Both the position numbers and the translations under genes were made by a program. Of a stretch of 64,000 bases of DNA, positions 33,964-44,396 are shown piece by piece. Origin of the DNA: Sordaria brevicollis (lineage: Eukaryota > Ascomycota > Sordariomycetes > Sordariales > Sordariaceae). How positions within the stretch are numbered: position 1 is the first letter of the stretch; every line of letters begins with the position of its first letter. The stretch covers positions 186,001-250,000 of the forward strand of contig JAUTDP010000011.1 of assembly GCA_033439795.1 (NCBI GenBank), in the 5' to 3' direction. The notes under the pieces are model-generated. The model did not search any database and had not been told where the DNA came from. It saw only the letters and a list, made by a program, of their open reading frames with translations.

Positions 33964-35892
33964 ATGGTCGCGCAATACGGGTCCGGGCCCGGCGCTGCTG
34001 CTGCCGGCTTGGGTGTTGGTTCACTTGGAGTCGGCGGCGGCGACCGGGATGTCTCGACTTTGGCTCTACGGGGTCCATCCTCGGTCGTAGGCGGCGCTGG
34101 TGGCACCGGCGTACGGGCGACGCACCGGGATAGCTATCATCACGGTCACGGTCACCACAGCAGTCACAGCAACAACAACAACAACTTTAGTTCATCGACA
34201 TCATACGTCTCATCACGAACCCGAAGATACAACCGATCCCACGCCGGCGGAGCATCCTTCGTCCCTCAAAACGAGTTTCCCATCTTTAGCCATAGCGGCG
34301 ATGTCGAGATCGTCGTGCGCGTCCCCAGCGGACTCGAGAACCGATACCTACTACATCGACACATTTTGACGAGATGTTCGGGTTTCTTTGAGGCGAGCAC
34401 CAGCCAGGAATGGTCGCGGGCCACAACAGTTTCGGGAATAGGAGGAGGAGTACCAGAGTTGCCCGCACCAGGCGGCGCATCGAAGAATGGGAGTGGAAAT
34501 GCTGCAGAAACAGGAACAGTAGCCAGGACGACACAAGATTCAGCACCGAAAAAACGATGGCGATACGAACTCGATACGGGAACCGACGACAACGACATTC
34601 CCATGCTTGTCCAGAAAGAAGAATCTGCGCCACCACCAATACCTACCCCTTCCGGACCACCACCAACGCAATCCTCCATTTTTGGGAATGGTACCTCCTC
34701 GTCAGGTCGACACAGAAGTAACAGCCAAAAATCCACCCACGGATCCAACTCTTTCTTCCGCTCCGTCGCCAACCTCTCCCTCTCCCATTCTTCCTCCCGC
34801 CACCATCCAAACGCCCCTCCCCAAGCAAAAGAAGAACCCTCCCAAGCCGACCTCGATCTTCTGCGAGACTACGACAACCTCTTCCGCATAATGTACAACT
34901 ACCCACCCACCCTCGACCCGATCTCCCTCCCCGACGCCTACGTCCAATGCAAATCGCTTCTCCAACTAGCAGACCAATACGACTCCCTAGCCGTCGTCGG
35001 TCCCCGCGTAGACCACCACCTCCTCCAATTCCAATCCCGCCTTTGGCGCCAAATCGCCAAATACCCCATCTCCTACCTCCGGCTAGGTTACCTAGCGCGC
35101 AGCAAAGTGATTTTCCAAGAAGCCCTAATCCACGTCGTCGGCCAGTGGCCTGCGGGCGAGAGGTCAATAAGAGCCGCCATGCCAGAATCGGTAGTAGATA
35201 TAATCGAGGACAAAGTCGACGAACTCGAAGAGGTCGTCTCACGGGTAGAAGCACGTCTTTTCCGGTTAGGACTAACAGGACGCGGAGGGGAAAGAGTTGG
35301 GCCCGGGAATGGGTATGTCGATTGGTTAGCCGTTTCTTTATTCAGAGAATGGCTTGCCGAAAATACATCGCCGCCGCCGTCGGCCGAGTACGCGTCCAGC
35401 AAACATCCGCCGCAAATACCCGAGCGGACGCGCGGTGGTGGGAATCGGTCATCGGTACATAACGGGGGGAGGACGAGACATAATTCCTCGTCTAGCGGGT
35501 CGGCGTCGGGGAGTAACACCGCTCGCGATCCGTACGCTGCGAGTGCGACGCCGGCGCATTTGTCGACTACACCCTTGGCGACACTAGGCAGGACGTTTAG
35601 ACTGCTGGGGGGTTCGCCGAAGGAGTATCTAACGCATGAAGATTGCAAACGCTTCTTGAAACTCTCTCCCGAGCTTTATAACCGGGACAACCTCCGGCGA
35701 TTTGAGAAGAGGATTGAGGAACTGAAAGCGATGGCGAGAGAGGTGGTTAGGCCGTTGATGGGTAGTGGCTTAGAGCTGGAGATTTCGGGCGCTAGTACCG
35801 GAGTAGGGAAGGAAGGGAGGGGGGATGGAAGTGGTGGTGCGGGTGGTGATAGGGGGGTAGTGGTGGTGGTGGGGGGATGTTGGGGTATTTGA
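33964..35892 (+). CDS. BTB/POZ-domain protein
   Basis: The reading frame starts at ATG 33964 (MVAQYGSGPG) and runs 642 aa to a stop at 35890-35892. The N terminus is Gly/Ser/His/Asn-rich. A BTB/POZ domain begins near residue 110: EFPIFSHSGDVEIVVRV, then YLLHRHILTRCSGFFEAS, the typical dimerisation core. It is interrupted by a long low-complexity insertion and resumes around DLDLLRDYDNLFRIMYNYPP and CKSLLQLADQYDSLAVV. A helical back part follows (LWRQIAKYPISYLRLGYLARS, then VDELEEVVSRVEARLF). BTB proteins mediate protein contacts, often as Cullin-3 adaptors or transcription regulators. The last 40 or so codons are Gly/Val-rich (GDRGVVVVVGGCWGI) and look unlike protein. A more plausible C terminus lies in another frame to 35942 (see findings), so the 3' end here is doubtful. 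Confidence 0.8.
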   Translation: MVAQYGSGPGAAAAGLGVGSLGVGGGDRDVSTLALRGPSSVVGGAGGTGVRATHRDSYHHGHGHHSSHSNNNNNFSSSTSYVSSRTRRYNRSHAGGASFVPQNEFPIFSHSGDVEIVVRVPSGLENRYLLHRHILTRCSGFFEASTSQEWSRATTVSGIGGGVPELPAPGGASKNGSGNAAETGTVARTTQDSAPKKRWRYELDTGTDDNDIPMLVQKEESAPPPIPTPSGPPPTQSSIFGNGTSSSGRHRSNSQKSTHGSNSFFRSVANLSLSHSSSRHHPNAPPQAKEEPSQADLDLLRDYDNLFRIMYNYPPTLDPISLPDAYVQCKSLLQLADQYDSLAVVGPRVDHHLLQFQSRLWRQIAKYPISYLRLGYLARSKVIFQEALIHVVGQWPAGERSIRAAMPESVVDIIEDKVDELEEVVSRVEARLFRLGLTGRGGERVGPGNGYVDWLAVSLFREWLAENTSPPPSAEYASSKHPPQIPERTRGGGNRSSVHNGGRTRHNSSSSGSASGSNTARDPYAASATPAHLSTTPLATLGRTFRLLGGSPKEYLTHEDCKRFLKLSPELYNRDNLRRFEKRIEELKAMAREVVRPLMGSGLELEISGASTGVGKEGRGDGSGGAGGDRGVVVVVGGCWGI

Positions 35893-36376
35893 CGTGTACG
35901 ACGGTTTATGATCGGGATTTACCTTGGATGAGTTATGAGTGATGGGAGACACGACAAGACGGATGAGCGAGGGAAAGATGAAGGTGGGAATGGGAATCAT
36001 GGGACGAGTGAAGAGGTTGCTTTGGGTTTTCTTTGGATTATATATATAACGGGCGCAGCATGGGTTCTGGTGGGATGTTGGATGGTTGGGATGTTTTGGA
36101 CAGTTGAGAGACCTGGCGTCTTTTTTTCTTTATACCCCCTTTTTGTTATGTTGTTTTTATGTTCTTTGTATCTTCTGATATAAACTCAGACTTTTGTTTC
36201 CTCTTTTGCATGTGCAAGGTTTTCCTATGGATGAACGACAGACATATTTTTATATAGCATGTATATGTGAAGAAACGGATGACACTAATGATGACATGTT
36301 CGTATATAGCACTCTTAATTGATTAAACGATATCCAAAAAGCTAAAATTTGATAATGATCCATCACTCGTACCGAC
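35893..36376. other. Convergent intergenic region, BTB gene to SDR gene
   Basis: This 480-nt spacer lies between convergent genes. It is AT-richer than its surroundings and includes a TATATATATA stretch near 36040. It should hold both 3' UTRs. I see no gene. Confidence 0.6.
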
Positions 36377-37545
36377 TTAAATATCAAGCCTCTTCATCCC
36401 CTCCTCCGCCCTCTCCTTCCACCCATCCTCCCCCCTCCACCTCGTCAACGGCGGTCTCCCCTCCACCACATCCCCCATGGCCCACAACATCCTGCGCTTA
36501 TCCATCTCCTCAGAAACATCATTATCCGGACAAATCACATAAAACTTTCCTTCTCCCATCTTCTTCTCCAGATAATCGATTACCTGCTCAGGCCACCACG
36601 CCCCCTTCGGCTTCTCCTTCTCCTTCTCCTTCTTCTTCTCGCTGTGCAAGTTGCCCGTCATGCCGGTGAAAGTCCACCCCGGTACCAGCAAATGGACGGA
36701 AATGTTTGGGTGGGTGGTGGAGAGGTCAAACGACAAATGCTCGGCGAGGGTCTTGACGGCGGATTTGGAGGCGTTGTAGGCCGGGTTGGAGGGCGGGTTG
36801 GTGATGCCTTGTTTGGAGCCGGTTATGATTATGCTCGCGGGAGATGAGGAAGAGGTGGAGGTGGATTGGATAAGAGGCAAAAGGGTGGTGATGCCGTTGA
36901 TGACGCCAAAGAGGTTGGTGGACATGGTTTCGTAAAAGTTGGCTGGGTCGGGGTTGGAGAAGGAGGTTGGGAGGCTGCGGCCGGCGTTGAGGGCGAGGAT
37001 GTTTAGCTTGCCTGTGTTTGGTTTGGGGTTGTTAGCAATTCTTTTTCTTTTTCTTTTTTTTCCTTTTTTTTTTTTTTTTTCTTTCCAGAGCTTCCGTCAT
37101 CTGCAACCGTCTTGACCCCGTTCAGTCCCGTCCTTTTCAACCATCCATCCATCCGCCTCTCTCCCCCCAGTTTCAATGCTCAGGTCCTTTTCCCCATCTT
37201 CCACCAGCCCCTTAGACACAGCCCCCATCTACACTCACAACCCCAAAGCAAGAAACACACAACAACAAAAGGTAGGTAGGTAAAAAACTCACCATCAAAC
37301 TCCTCCTCAACCTTCTTCTTAAGCCGCGCCCAATCCTCCAACTTCCCCACATCCATCTCAAAAGGCACCAACCCCTCCGTCTCCGGCGCCAACGAAAGGC
37401 GGTACAGAGAAGAAGCATCTTTATCTGCCACCACCACCCTAAGACCGTAGGAAAGGAGGCGTGTGGCTAGGGCGAGCCCGATGCCGGAGGCGCCGCCGGT
37501 TATTAGGGCTGTGTTACCCTTTTGGAAGGAGGGGATTGGGGACAT
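36377..37545 (-). CDS. Short-chain dehydrogenase/reductase (SDR)
   Basis: Two exons (37545-37293 and 37011-36377) give 295 aa, in the classical SDR range. The NAD(P)-binding motif is TGGASGIG near the N terminus (MSPIPSFQKGNTALITGGAS). VVVADKD ends the second beta strand; an acidic residue here usually means NAD preference. The NAG motif lies just after the intron (ILALNAGRS). The active site is Ser in IIITGSKQG with YNASK (YxxxK). The substrate cannot be told from sequence. After the core, a Lys/Glu-rich insertion (HSEKKKEKEKEKPKG) interrupts the substrate-binding region, and the protein ends ERAEEGMKRLDI. The intron is 281 nt, with a long T-rich tract on the plus strand near 37040-37085, and joins in phase 1. 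Related fungal genes are annotated only as SDR oxidoreductases. Confidence 0.88.
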
Positions 37546-39537
37546 GATGGTGGATGATGGTGGATGATGGGGTCTAGGCGGTGTTTAGTTAGTTGGCAAG
37601 TGGAGGTTGTGGGAGGTGGAAGAAAAGTTTAAGTTGTTGAGATTGAGATGGTGATGGTGATGAGATTGTGTCGATATGAGTTCAGGTGATGACGTAGGTA
37701 GTGCGGTTGGCGAGACGACGTCTGATGCAGTGGTGAGAAAGGAAGCCGAGGTACTTACAGTTTGAAAGAAGAATTTTGGTGATTGTTGAATCGATCAAAA
37801 TCAGCAAGTATCTGTAACGAAGAGAGAGATATATCTCGGGAATTTTATCAGAGGTTGGAGTTGAAAGGTTGATAGAAGAGTAACCGTAACGGGGTGTAAG
37901 ACAACTCCGGAGACCCCTCCTTCTTCCCCCACTTTCTTGTTGCACGTTCGTACATCTCGACGTTCCATCACAGCTACCTACCTATTCATGTCTCCGCTTT
38001 GTCTTGTCTTGAGATCTCCAGATATAACGGACATCAAAGAGCTTAACTCCGATAAATAGTAGGTAATGAGGAGAACATTTTTTGTTTGTTTCGGAGTTTA
38101 CAAACCTGGTAAATATGGGATGCTTACCACGTTACTAATGGTCTATGGTAAGTCATGAACCATCTGATTGGAAATCGACAGCACAAAAGGAGATGTGTCG
38201 AAAAAGACGATGGGTAGAGATACTTCAAAGTAATTGTATGCTTCGTCGTGGCGAGAGACATAGCTTGGAGAAGAGCTTCCCACCAGAAATAAGGAAAGAC
38301 ATACGACTAATAAAGTTGTGAATTGAAGTCAAAGGTATGTACCAAGAGGTCAAAGACGTTGAGGGAACTCCTTGATAGATTGCAAGTTGTTGATGAAGTC
38401 CCGAATGCTTGGGGGTTGGGAGGCGGGAACCTTTTGTCCACAACTCTTCACTAAAAATGAACATGGCACAAGGGCAAGAGACAGATGAGAGAGATAAAGT
38501 CCAGGAAATGTTTTTATTGCTATAAACTACGGTGACACTCACCAACATCTTGACAACGAGACAACAGAATGTGCCTCACCATCAAACCTCCGATATCATC
38601 GATTGCTCTCCAAGGAAGTCTGCAGGTGAGACCAGTAGGGTTCCTGGTAGGGTCCTCTGGTTGGGTTGATCTTCGCCAGTCGTATACCTCGAGAACCGTG
38701 GGGCTGTGGTTAACGCGGAGATAATCTGGCGGTTGAAAAGTCCATCGGGTCCAAACTCGGAAAGAGTTTTCTACGTCCGTCCCTACCTGTGAAGGTGTGT
38801 CCGGGTCCAGAAAGGATATATCATAGGGAGGTGGTCCAACCCTTGGTCAAGTAACGACCAGATAAGAAATCCAGAAAGGAAGCTTGAACATGTCATGGTT
38901 AGTAGCAAAGAGCAACACAGGTCACAAGTGCAGTCACGCACTTGCAAACCTCTGAGCAACCAAGGCTTGATGATATAACTTCGGGAGAACCTCCCATGGA
39001 GCATTTCACACAAGACTTGACGTGCGCAGAGGCATGCAAGTTGTTGTATTGTGAAATGGCCATTGAGAACAAGAAACTGTCTCGAAATTTGGTTTGTCTT
39101 TGCTGCTCTGGTAAATCTTCTCATCCTCCAATACTTGCCCTCCCCCTCTTGACACCACCGTCTACGGTGCAAGACGACCGCAGCCCTAGCACGGGTACTG
39201 AGAGCGAGTGAAGCAGTTGAAACCCTTCAGCACTCAAGGTCCTAGACACCCGTCGCCATGCGCCGCTTATTGTGAATGTCGAAGCCGTGTGTAAAACCGT
39301 GTGGCCATAAAGACGTTCAAATCTGACGCTAAATCAAAAGGCCGATATTTCTTGAAACCGGGGGGTATCGTCGACCCCTTGTTTATCGCCAGCCGACGAA
39401 TGGCCGGCCACAGGGCCACTCCGAACCCCCTAGAGGTAGTAGGGTGTAGTGGTGTCAGGCGAGAGAAATGCCAGTCACAACATGAGCCACCCTCCTCCAT
39501 TCATCCTTTCCGTTTCGTCTAGGTCGGTCGGACAAAT
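37546..39537. other. Intergenic region, SDR promoter and RPL26 3' flank
   Basis: Both flanking genes run on the minus strand. This 2-kb stretch holds the SDR promoter and the RPL26 3' UTR. I see no gene, and the short open frames have no recognisable sequence. Confidence 0.55.
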
Positions 39538-40066
39538 TTAGGCGGAGACCTTGGTGGGCTTGGCGAGCTCACGGCCGCGCTTGATGCGCTCAAGGATGGC
39601 CTCACGGTCCTTGTCAAGCTTGAGCTTGGTGATGACGACGTTGGAGGGGTGGATGCCGACGGGGACGGAGGCACCGGTGGCCTTGTCGCGGGTGACGCGC
39701 TCGACGTGGATGACGTACTTGAGGCGGTAGACGGAAGTGACCTTGCCCTCCTTGTCCTTGTTGGAGCCGCGGACAATGGTGACCTCGTCGTCCTTGCGGA
39801 TGGGGATGGAGCGGACCTGCAGACGCTTATTAACAACTTGTCGGCAGCTGGATTGTCTGAGGAGAAAACCTACGTTGTACTTCTCACGGAGCTCCTTGGA
39901 AAGGGGAGCGCTCATGATGTTGCGACGAACGCTGGAGGGAGCGCTGAAGTGCGCCTTGCGCGACTTGCGGCGGCTGGAGGAGACGGCTATTTCATGTCTG
40001 TCAGTATTTTCACCATTCCTCCATCTTTGGGTAGTGGTGATACTCACAGGTGCTGACCTTGACCAT
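39538..40066 (-). CDS. rpl26: 60S ribosomal protein uL24 (RPL26)
   Basis: Three exons (40066-40048, 39986-39874, 39816-39538) give 136 aa, the usual eukaryotic size. Exon 1 is only 19 nt (MVKVST plus one base), typical of fungal ribosomal protein genes. Exon 2 encodes [20 protein letters not shown] and [14 protein letters not shown]. Exon 3 starts [20 protein letters not shown], the KOW motif that contacts rRNA, and ends LAKPTKVSA. uL24 lies near the peptide exit tunnel of the large subunit. Both introns are short (61 and 57 nt) and restore the family sequence without gaps. The 5' flank is short (about 350 nt to the GEN1 stop). Confidence 0.96.
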
Positions 40067-40422
40067 TTTGACTGATTTGTGCCGACCGAGGAAGGATGTT
40101 CAATTCAGAATCTCCACGAGCAGAAGGAAGGAGGAAAATTTCAGGTCAAGTAGTTTGTGGGTGAAATTTGGCACAAAAATGTGTGGGGCCACAGGAAAGC
40201 CCTGACCGCCTTCTGCATTGGGTGTGGTCTGTGCGGATGCTGGCAGAACGGAGGTTGCCGAGTGCAACTTTTGAGTGAAGGGTGCAAGGCCAGGGTTAGG
40301 GATAGCACCGGGACATCAGTGCATGGCTCGACGACGAGATGGAGCAACTCTTGACGATATTACAAAGATTCATTATTATGTTTCTAACTATGTACCCAGA
40401 AAGGTATACAATGTCTATGTAC
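40067..40422. promoter_or_regulatory. RPL26 promoter region
   Basis: This 356-nt spacer between two minus-strand genes must contain the RPL26 promoter and the GEN1-like 3' end. I see no gene. A CAGGAAAGCCCTGACCGCC segment near 40191-40209 is a candidate upstream element, but I cannot link it to a named ribosomal-protein box. Confidence 0.4.
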
Positions 40423-43400
40423 TCAGTCATCACCGGTGAGATCAATAACCGATGCTGCGCTCATCCGCAATCTCCTGCTGCTGCTGCTCCCTTCCCTTGC
40501 AGACTGACGTTGGATCTCCTCAATGGTGAGATACTCTTCAGATGGCTCCCTGTTCAGACCTGGAAACAAGAGACTCCTCTTCGGAGCTGTCTTGGAGGAG
40601 CCGACACTTCCTTCCCTAAGCGTCCTACCAACGCTGGTTGCCCGTGTACTCTGTTCAACCTCCTCATCCAAGCCACTCCAGTCCCATTTGCTGCTCAAGA
40701 GGTTACTCCTAGTACTCTCCGCTCGCTGGAATGTCCGTGGTGACGGTACTGGTGATGATCTCAGAGCCGCCGAAGATCTCTTCTCCCTAGCAAGCTCCAG
40801 TCTTGCTGATACAGCCGGAGAAAGAGTCTTTGTCCGTTCCCGTAATGGAGAAGGTGACTTTGGCCGAGTCAACGCTCCGATGGAGACAAACGAGTCCTCG
40901 CTACCCAAATCGAATTCCTCATCGAGAGCTCCAAGATTAATCTTTTCTCTCTGGAACAACGGAGAGCGGGCCTTCGTCGTCCGAGAGGAACCGACGGGGG
41001 CCGAACTCGTTGGGCGGATGTCCTTGAGCGATGCCTGAATGGCTCGCTCGAGCTCGTCATCTTCGTCTGTCTCGTCCAGATGCACGTTGGTTGAGCGGTC
41101 CTGCCTGACAAAGAGTGATGATGACGAGAAAGTACTTGTCCGTCGAGATGGGTTGTTATCGAGAGGCTTTGATCTACTGCTCTTCAGTGAAGCAAGCATT
41201 GTTCTCTCAAACTCCTCGTCGTCGTCCGATAGCGGATCAAGAGTCCTACTTGTCGTGGAAGGCAAGACTGCGCTTTGTGTCCGGCCGAAAACTCTTGATC
41301 CAGTTGGGTCCCTGGTAGCCTGGTATCCAAAGTCCAAGATTGACTTTTGCTTGGTCGGGGTCCTGTCTTTGCCAAACGCTGGCCCCGTTCTCTGTGAATT
41401 CGTTAATGCTGATGATTGTGATCGCAATCGTGATGGTTCCTCATCGCGAATAGCCCTCTGAGAAGGATAGCGTGTGGGATCTGACGTCGTCCTCGTAGCT
41501 GGTAATCTCTCCTTCCACCGAGTACTCGTTAGTGGGCTGCTAGCAAAAGGATCTGGTGACGAGGTCCTATGATTTTCCAGAGGTGAGTTCGGTAGTCTCT
41601 TTCCGGTCACAGTTGGACTGGATGAGAGAAGAATGGGTTCCTGGTCGAAGAGACTTGATTTTGTAGCTGGCTGAGAAGCCGTGATGTTCTTCGTCACCCT
41701 GGTACTAGCTTCTGAACCGGCGAGTGACCAAGGGTTGCCGACTGGTCGTGATGGAGCTGCCGTCTTTCTGGTGGTAGTCCGAGAGGAAGATGCCTTCGTA
41801 GTAGCTTTGCTTGCTGTGGTCGTCCGAGATGAAGTTGTTGCTGTTTCCAAACGATTTGTCGGTAGTTGAGATAGCTGCTCTCGTGACAAAGGAACGTATG
41901 ATGGCCTAGGAGGTGATAAATCCAATGATAAGTAATCGTCCGTCGACTTCGTGACAGTCTTGGTAATTGCTGGTCCTTTGGTGACCGTAACGTACTTGTC
42001 CAATGCTCCAGGTTGCATTCCACCTGTTTGCTTCGTTGTTCGTGCTTTTCTTGTCCCCTTGTTAGCAGCCTTCAGCTCCTTTGCCCGTTGCTTCTCCTCC
42101 CAGATTTCCACAGTCAGAGGAACACCCAGCTTAGCAACTGTTTCTGGTATCCAAGCAAGATCTGGCTTCAGCGGATCAAACGGCTTTGCTGTGCTAGTAC
42201 CGCCCTGAGCACTACTTGGCGGTTCATCGTCAACATCAAGGTCATCGTCGCTGTTGAGAGCCAGTCCACCGCGTCCAAACCCCTCGGCCTCTTCCTCCGG
42301 CTCAGCGTCCAGATCCACCGGGACGATCTCGATAGGGATATAGGATATCCTCAGCTCAGGAGTCGCATCCGTACTAACATGCGCTCTCCGGCTTTTGATA
42401 CCCTTGACAAGCGCCGACTCCTCTTTCTCCTTACGATCGAGGTCATCCGTGTCATCCTCCTCCTCTTGAGACCTCTGCAACAGCGACAGGACAAGCAAAC
42501 TCGGTGCCAGCACACGAATAAACTTGACCGCCCCCGATTTGTAGTCCCAATCAAAAGTCTCCCTCACAAACACTCTGAGTCCCTCCACATCCACCTCTTG
42601 TCTCTTTGCCGGAAACACCCTCCTCAACCTCTGCACCGTCTCCAGCTTCGACACCACCGGATGGGTATAATACCTCAAAACCTCCAAACTCGGAAACCCC
42701 TCCGGAATCTCCAAAGCCCTATGCCTCGTCCTAAAAAACCCGCTCTCATTCGTCCTCAACTCCTTCGTCAGCCTTTCCTTCCACCTGCTCAGCGCGTCCG
42801 CCATGTCAGCCCTCCTAATGCCGCAAAGCTCCTTGCCGAACCCGGCCCTCGCCGCCTCGCACGCCACCTTGACACCACACCCCGGCACGCCCTCCGGTAA
42901 GTAATCACCCCCAGACATAAGCGCCACTAGCACCATACCCTCCCTATCCAGTCCATTTATCCCTCCCTTCTGCTCATCAACTTCATAAAGCGTAACATGC
43001 GTCGGCGTCTTCGACGACTTCGTCCCCTCAGCGCTCCAATTTTTCAACGTCCGGCGACACCCAAACATGATGGTATCCACATCCTCACTCAGCACAGCAT
43101 CCACCACCCCTTCTCTCTGCAACAAAGCGCACTCGGCTTCTGCTTCTCCGGGAGCATCATGACATTGGAACCCAAAAAGCCTAATCATGCGCTTGGCCAT
43201 CGCGTCCGCCACGCCATGACTATTACCGTACGAACCGCCGGTGGTGCGCTTGTTGCGCTTAAAGGCGGGTTTGTTGGGTCCGTCAAAGACAAAAAGGGGC
43301 TGGATGGCGTGGCCCAAAAGGCGCACGAGGCGGTAGAAGAGCGTGCGCACGGCCGGGTTGGTGCCGCCGCGGGCGGCGAGGATTTGGAATTGCCAGATTG

Positions 43401-43625
43401 AGATGTCGATGGCGAGACGGAGCGGGCGGCCGGTGGATGCGAGGTGGGAGGTGGCTAGGGCGGTGAGGGAGACGCGGCGGCCGGGGCCGATTTCTTTGTA
43501 GATGCTGTTGGTGCAGTGTTAGTGCTGTGCTGTGCTGTGCTTGGAATATGCATGCACAGGGCTGGGAGATGCGTGGCGATGTCTTTCACAATGTTTTTGT
43601 TGCTTACTTACCCTTTGATGCCCAT
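40423..43625 (-). CDS. GEN1/Yen1-type Holliday junction resolvase (XPG/Rad2 nuclease family)
   Basis: Exon 1 (43625-43612, only 14 nt, MGIKG) joins exon 2 (43504-40423), giving 1031 aa. The XPG N domain begins GIYKEIGPGRRV and includes metal-ligand Asp38 (LAIDISIWQ) and Asp79 (LFVFDGPNKPAF). The XPG I domain carries DAPGEAEAECALL (Glu125, 127, 129) and LSEDVDTIMFG (Asp146, 148). The helix-hairpin-helix segment is SGGDYLPEGVPGCGV (Asp205). The lack of a PCNA-binding FEN1 tail, and the large size, favour GEN1/Yen1 over FEN1 or EXO1. A region near residues 270-400 (VLRYYTHPVVSKLE, then FIRVLAPSLL) fits the GEN1 chromodomain area. The long C-terminal half is disordered and Ser/Thr/Arg-rich, and ends VIDLTGDD, a SUMO-interaction-like motif. 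These nucleases cut four-way junctions late in the cell cycle. Confidence 0.9.
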
Positions 43626-44396
43626 TTTGGCTGTTGTTGCGGAAGTTGGTGTTCAATTACGTTCCAAAAACAATGAACCAAAATGTCAAGCCATGTTGTG
43701 GCAGAACAAAATGGGGGTGGTTGGTAGCCTCTTCTCACCAAGAAAGTGGTCGCGGATGAAGATGCAAACACAAGTTGAAGAGATGAACGATCGTGAATTG
43801 TTGACGACATTTCCCTTTCTGGATGAATGTGGGGCGAAGACGTTGGCTCGACTACCAGGCAGGGAGCCGCCTGCCTAGGTACAGAGGCTGTCAGGGGGTT
43901 ACAACACAGGCTTTGGCAGTACTAGTTTGTACGTTAGCTTGGGACCTCTGATCAACTTCAACAGCCTTTTTTACATTTCATAATGTCTTTTTCTCTAGTA
44001 TTGAGGTATAATCAAGCTTTGGATGGGCAGTCCTAGAGCATTAAAATGCCTTAACAGATGTCAATTTCCTGTTTTATTCCGTTCATGTAGCCTCTGAGAT
44101 AGCTACAAAGAGGTACCGAGCTAACAAGCATACCGGCATTGGGATGTACTGCTGTTAGGAGCTGGCCGGCAACCGCCCATCCAACGGCATCTCTTTCAGG
44201 TGCCCAATTGGACCCCAGCTTCAACCTCACTCAATCGTTTGTATGCCACATCCACCACCCATTATCGCTCTTTTCCTGAGCCAACTCGCCCACAACACAT
44301 CCAATTGAACGCGTAACGACCGTTATGATGATCTAACGACACCAATTGATTTCTTTTCTTTTCAATTCGACACCAATTGATATTTCTGCCATCACA
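43626..44396. promoter_or_regulatory. Divergent promoter, GEN1-like and Arp10-like genes
   Basis: A 770-nt spacer separates two divergent start codons. A direct repeat of GACACCAATTGAT lies at about 44338-44381, immediately before the Arp10-like start, and contains a CCAAT-type core. Near 43852-43880 an inverted repeat brings CAGGCAGG opposite CCTGCCTAGG. No gene is visible. Confidence 0.5.
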
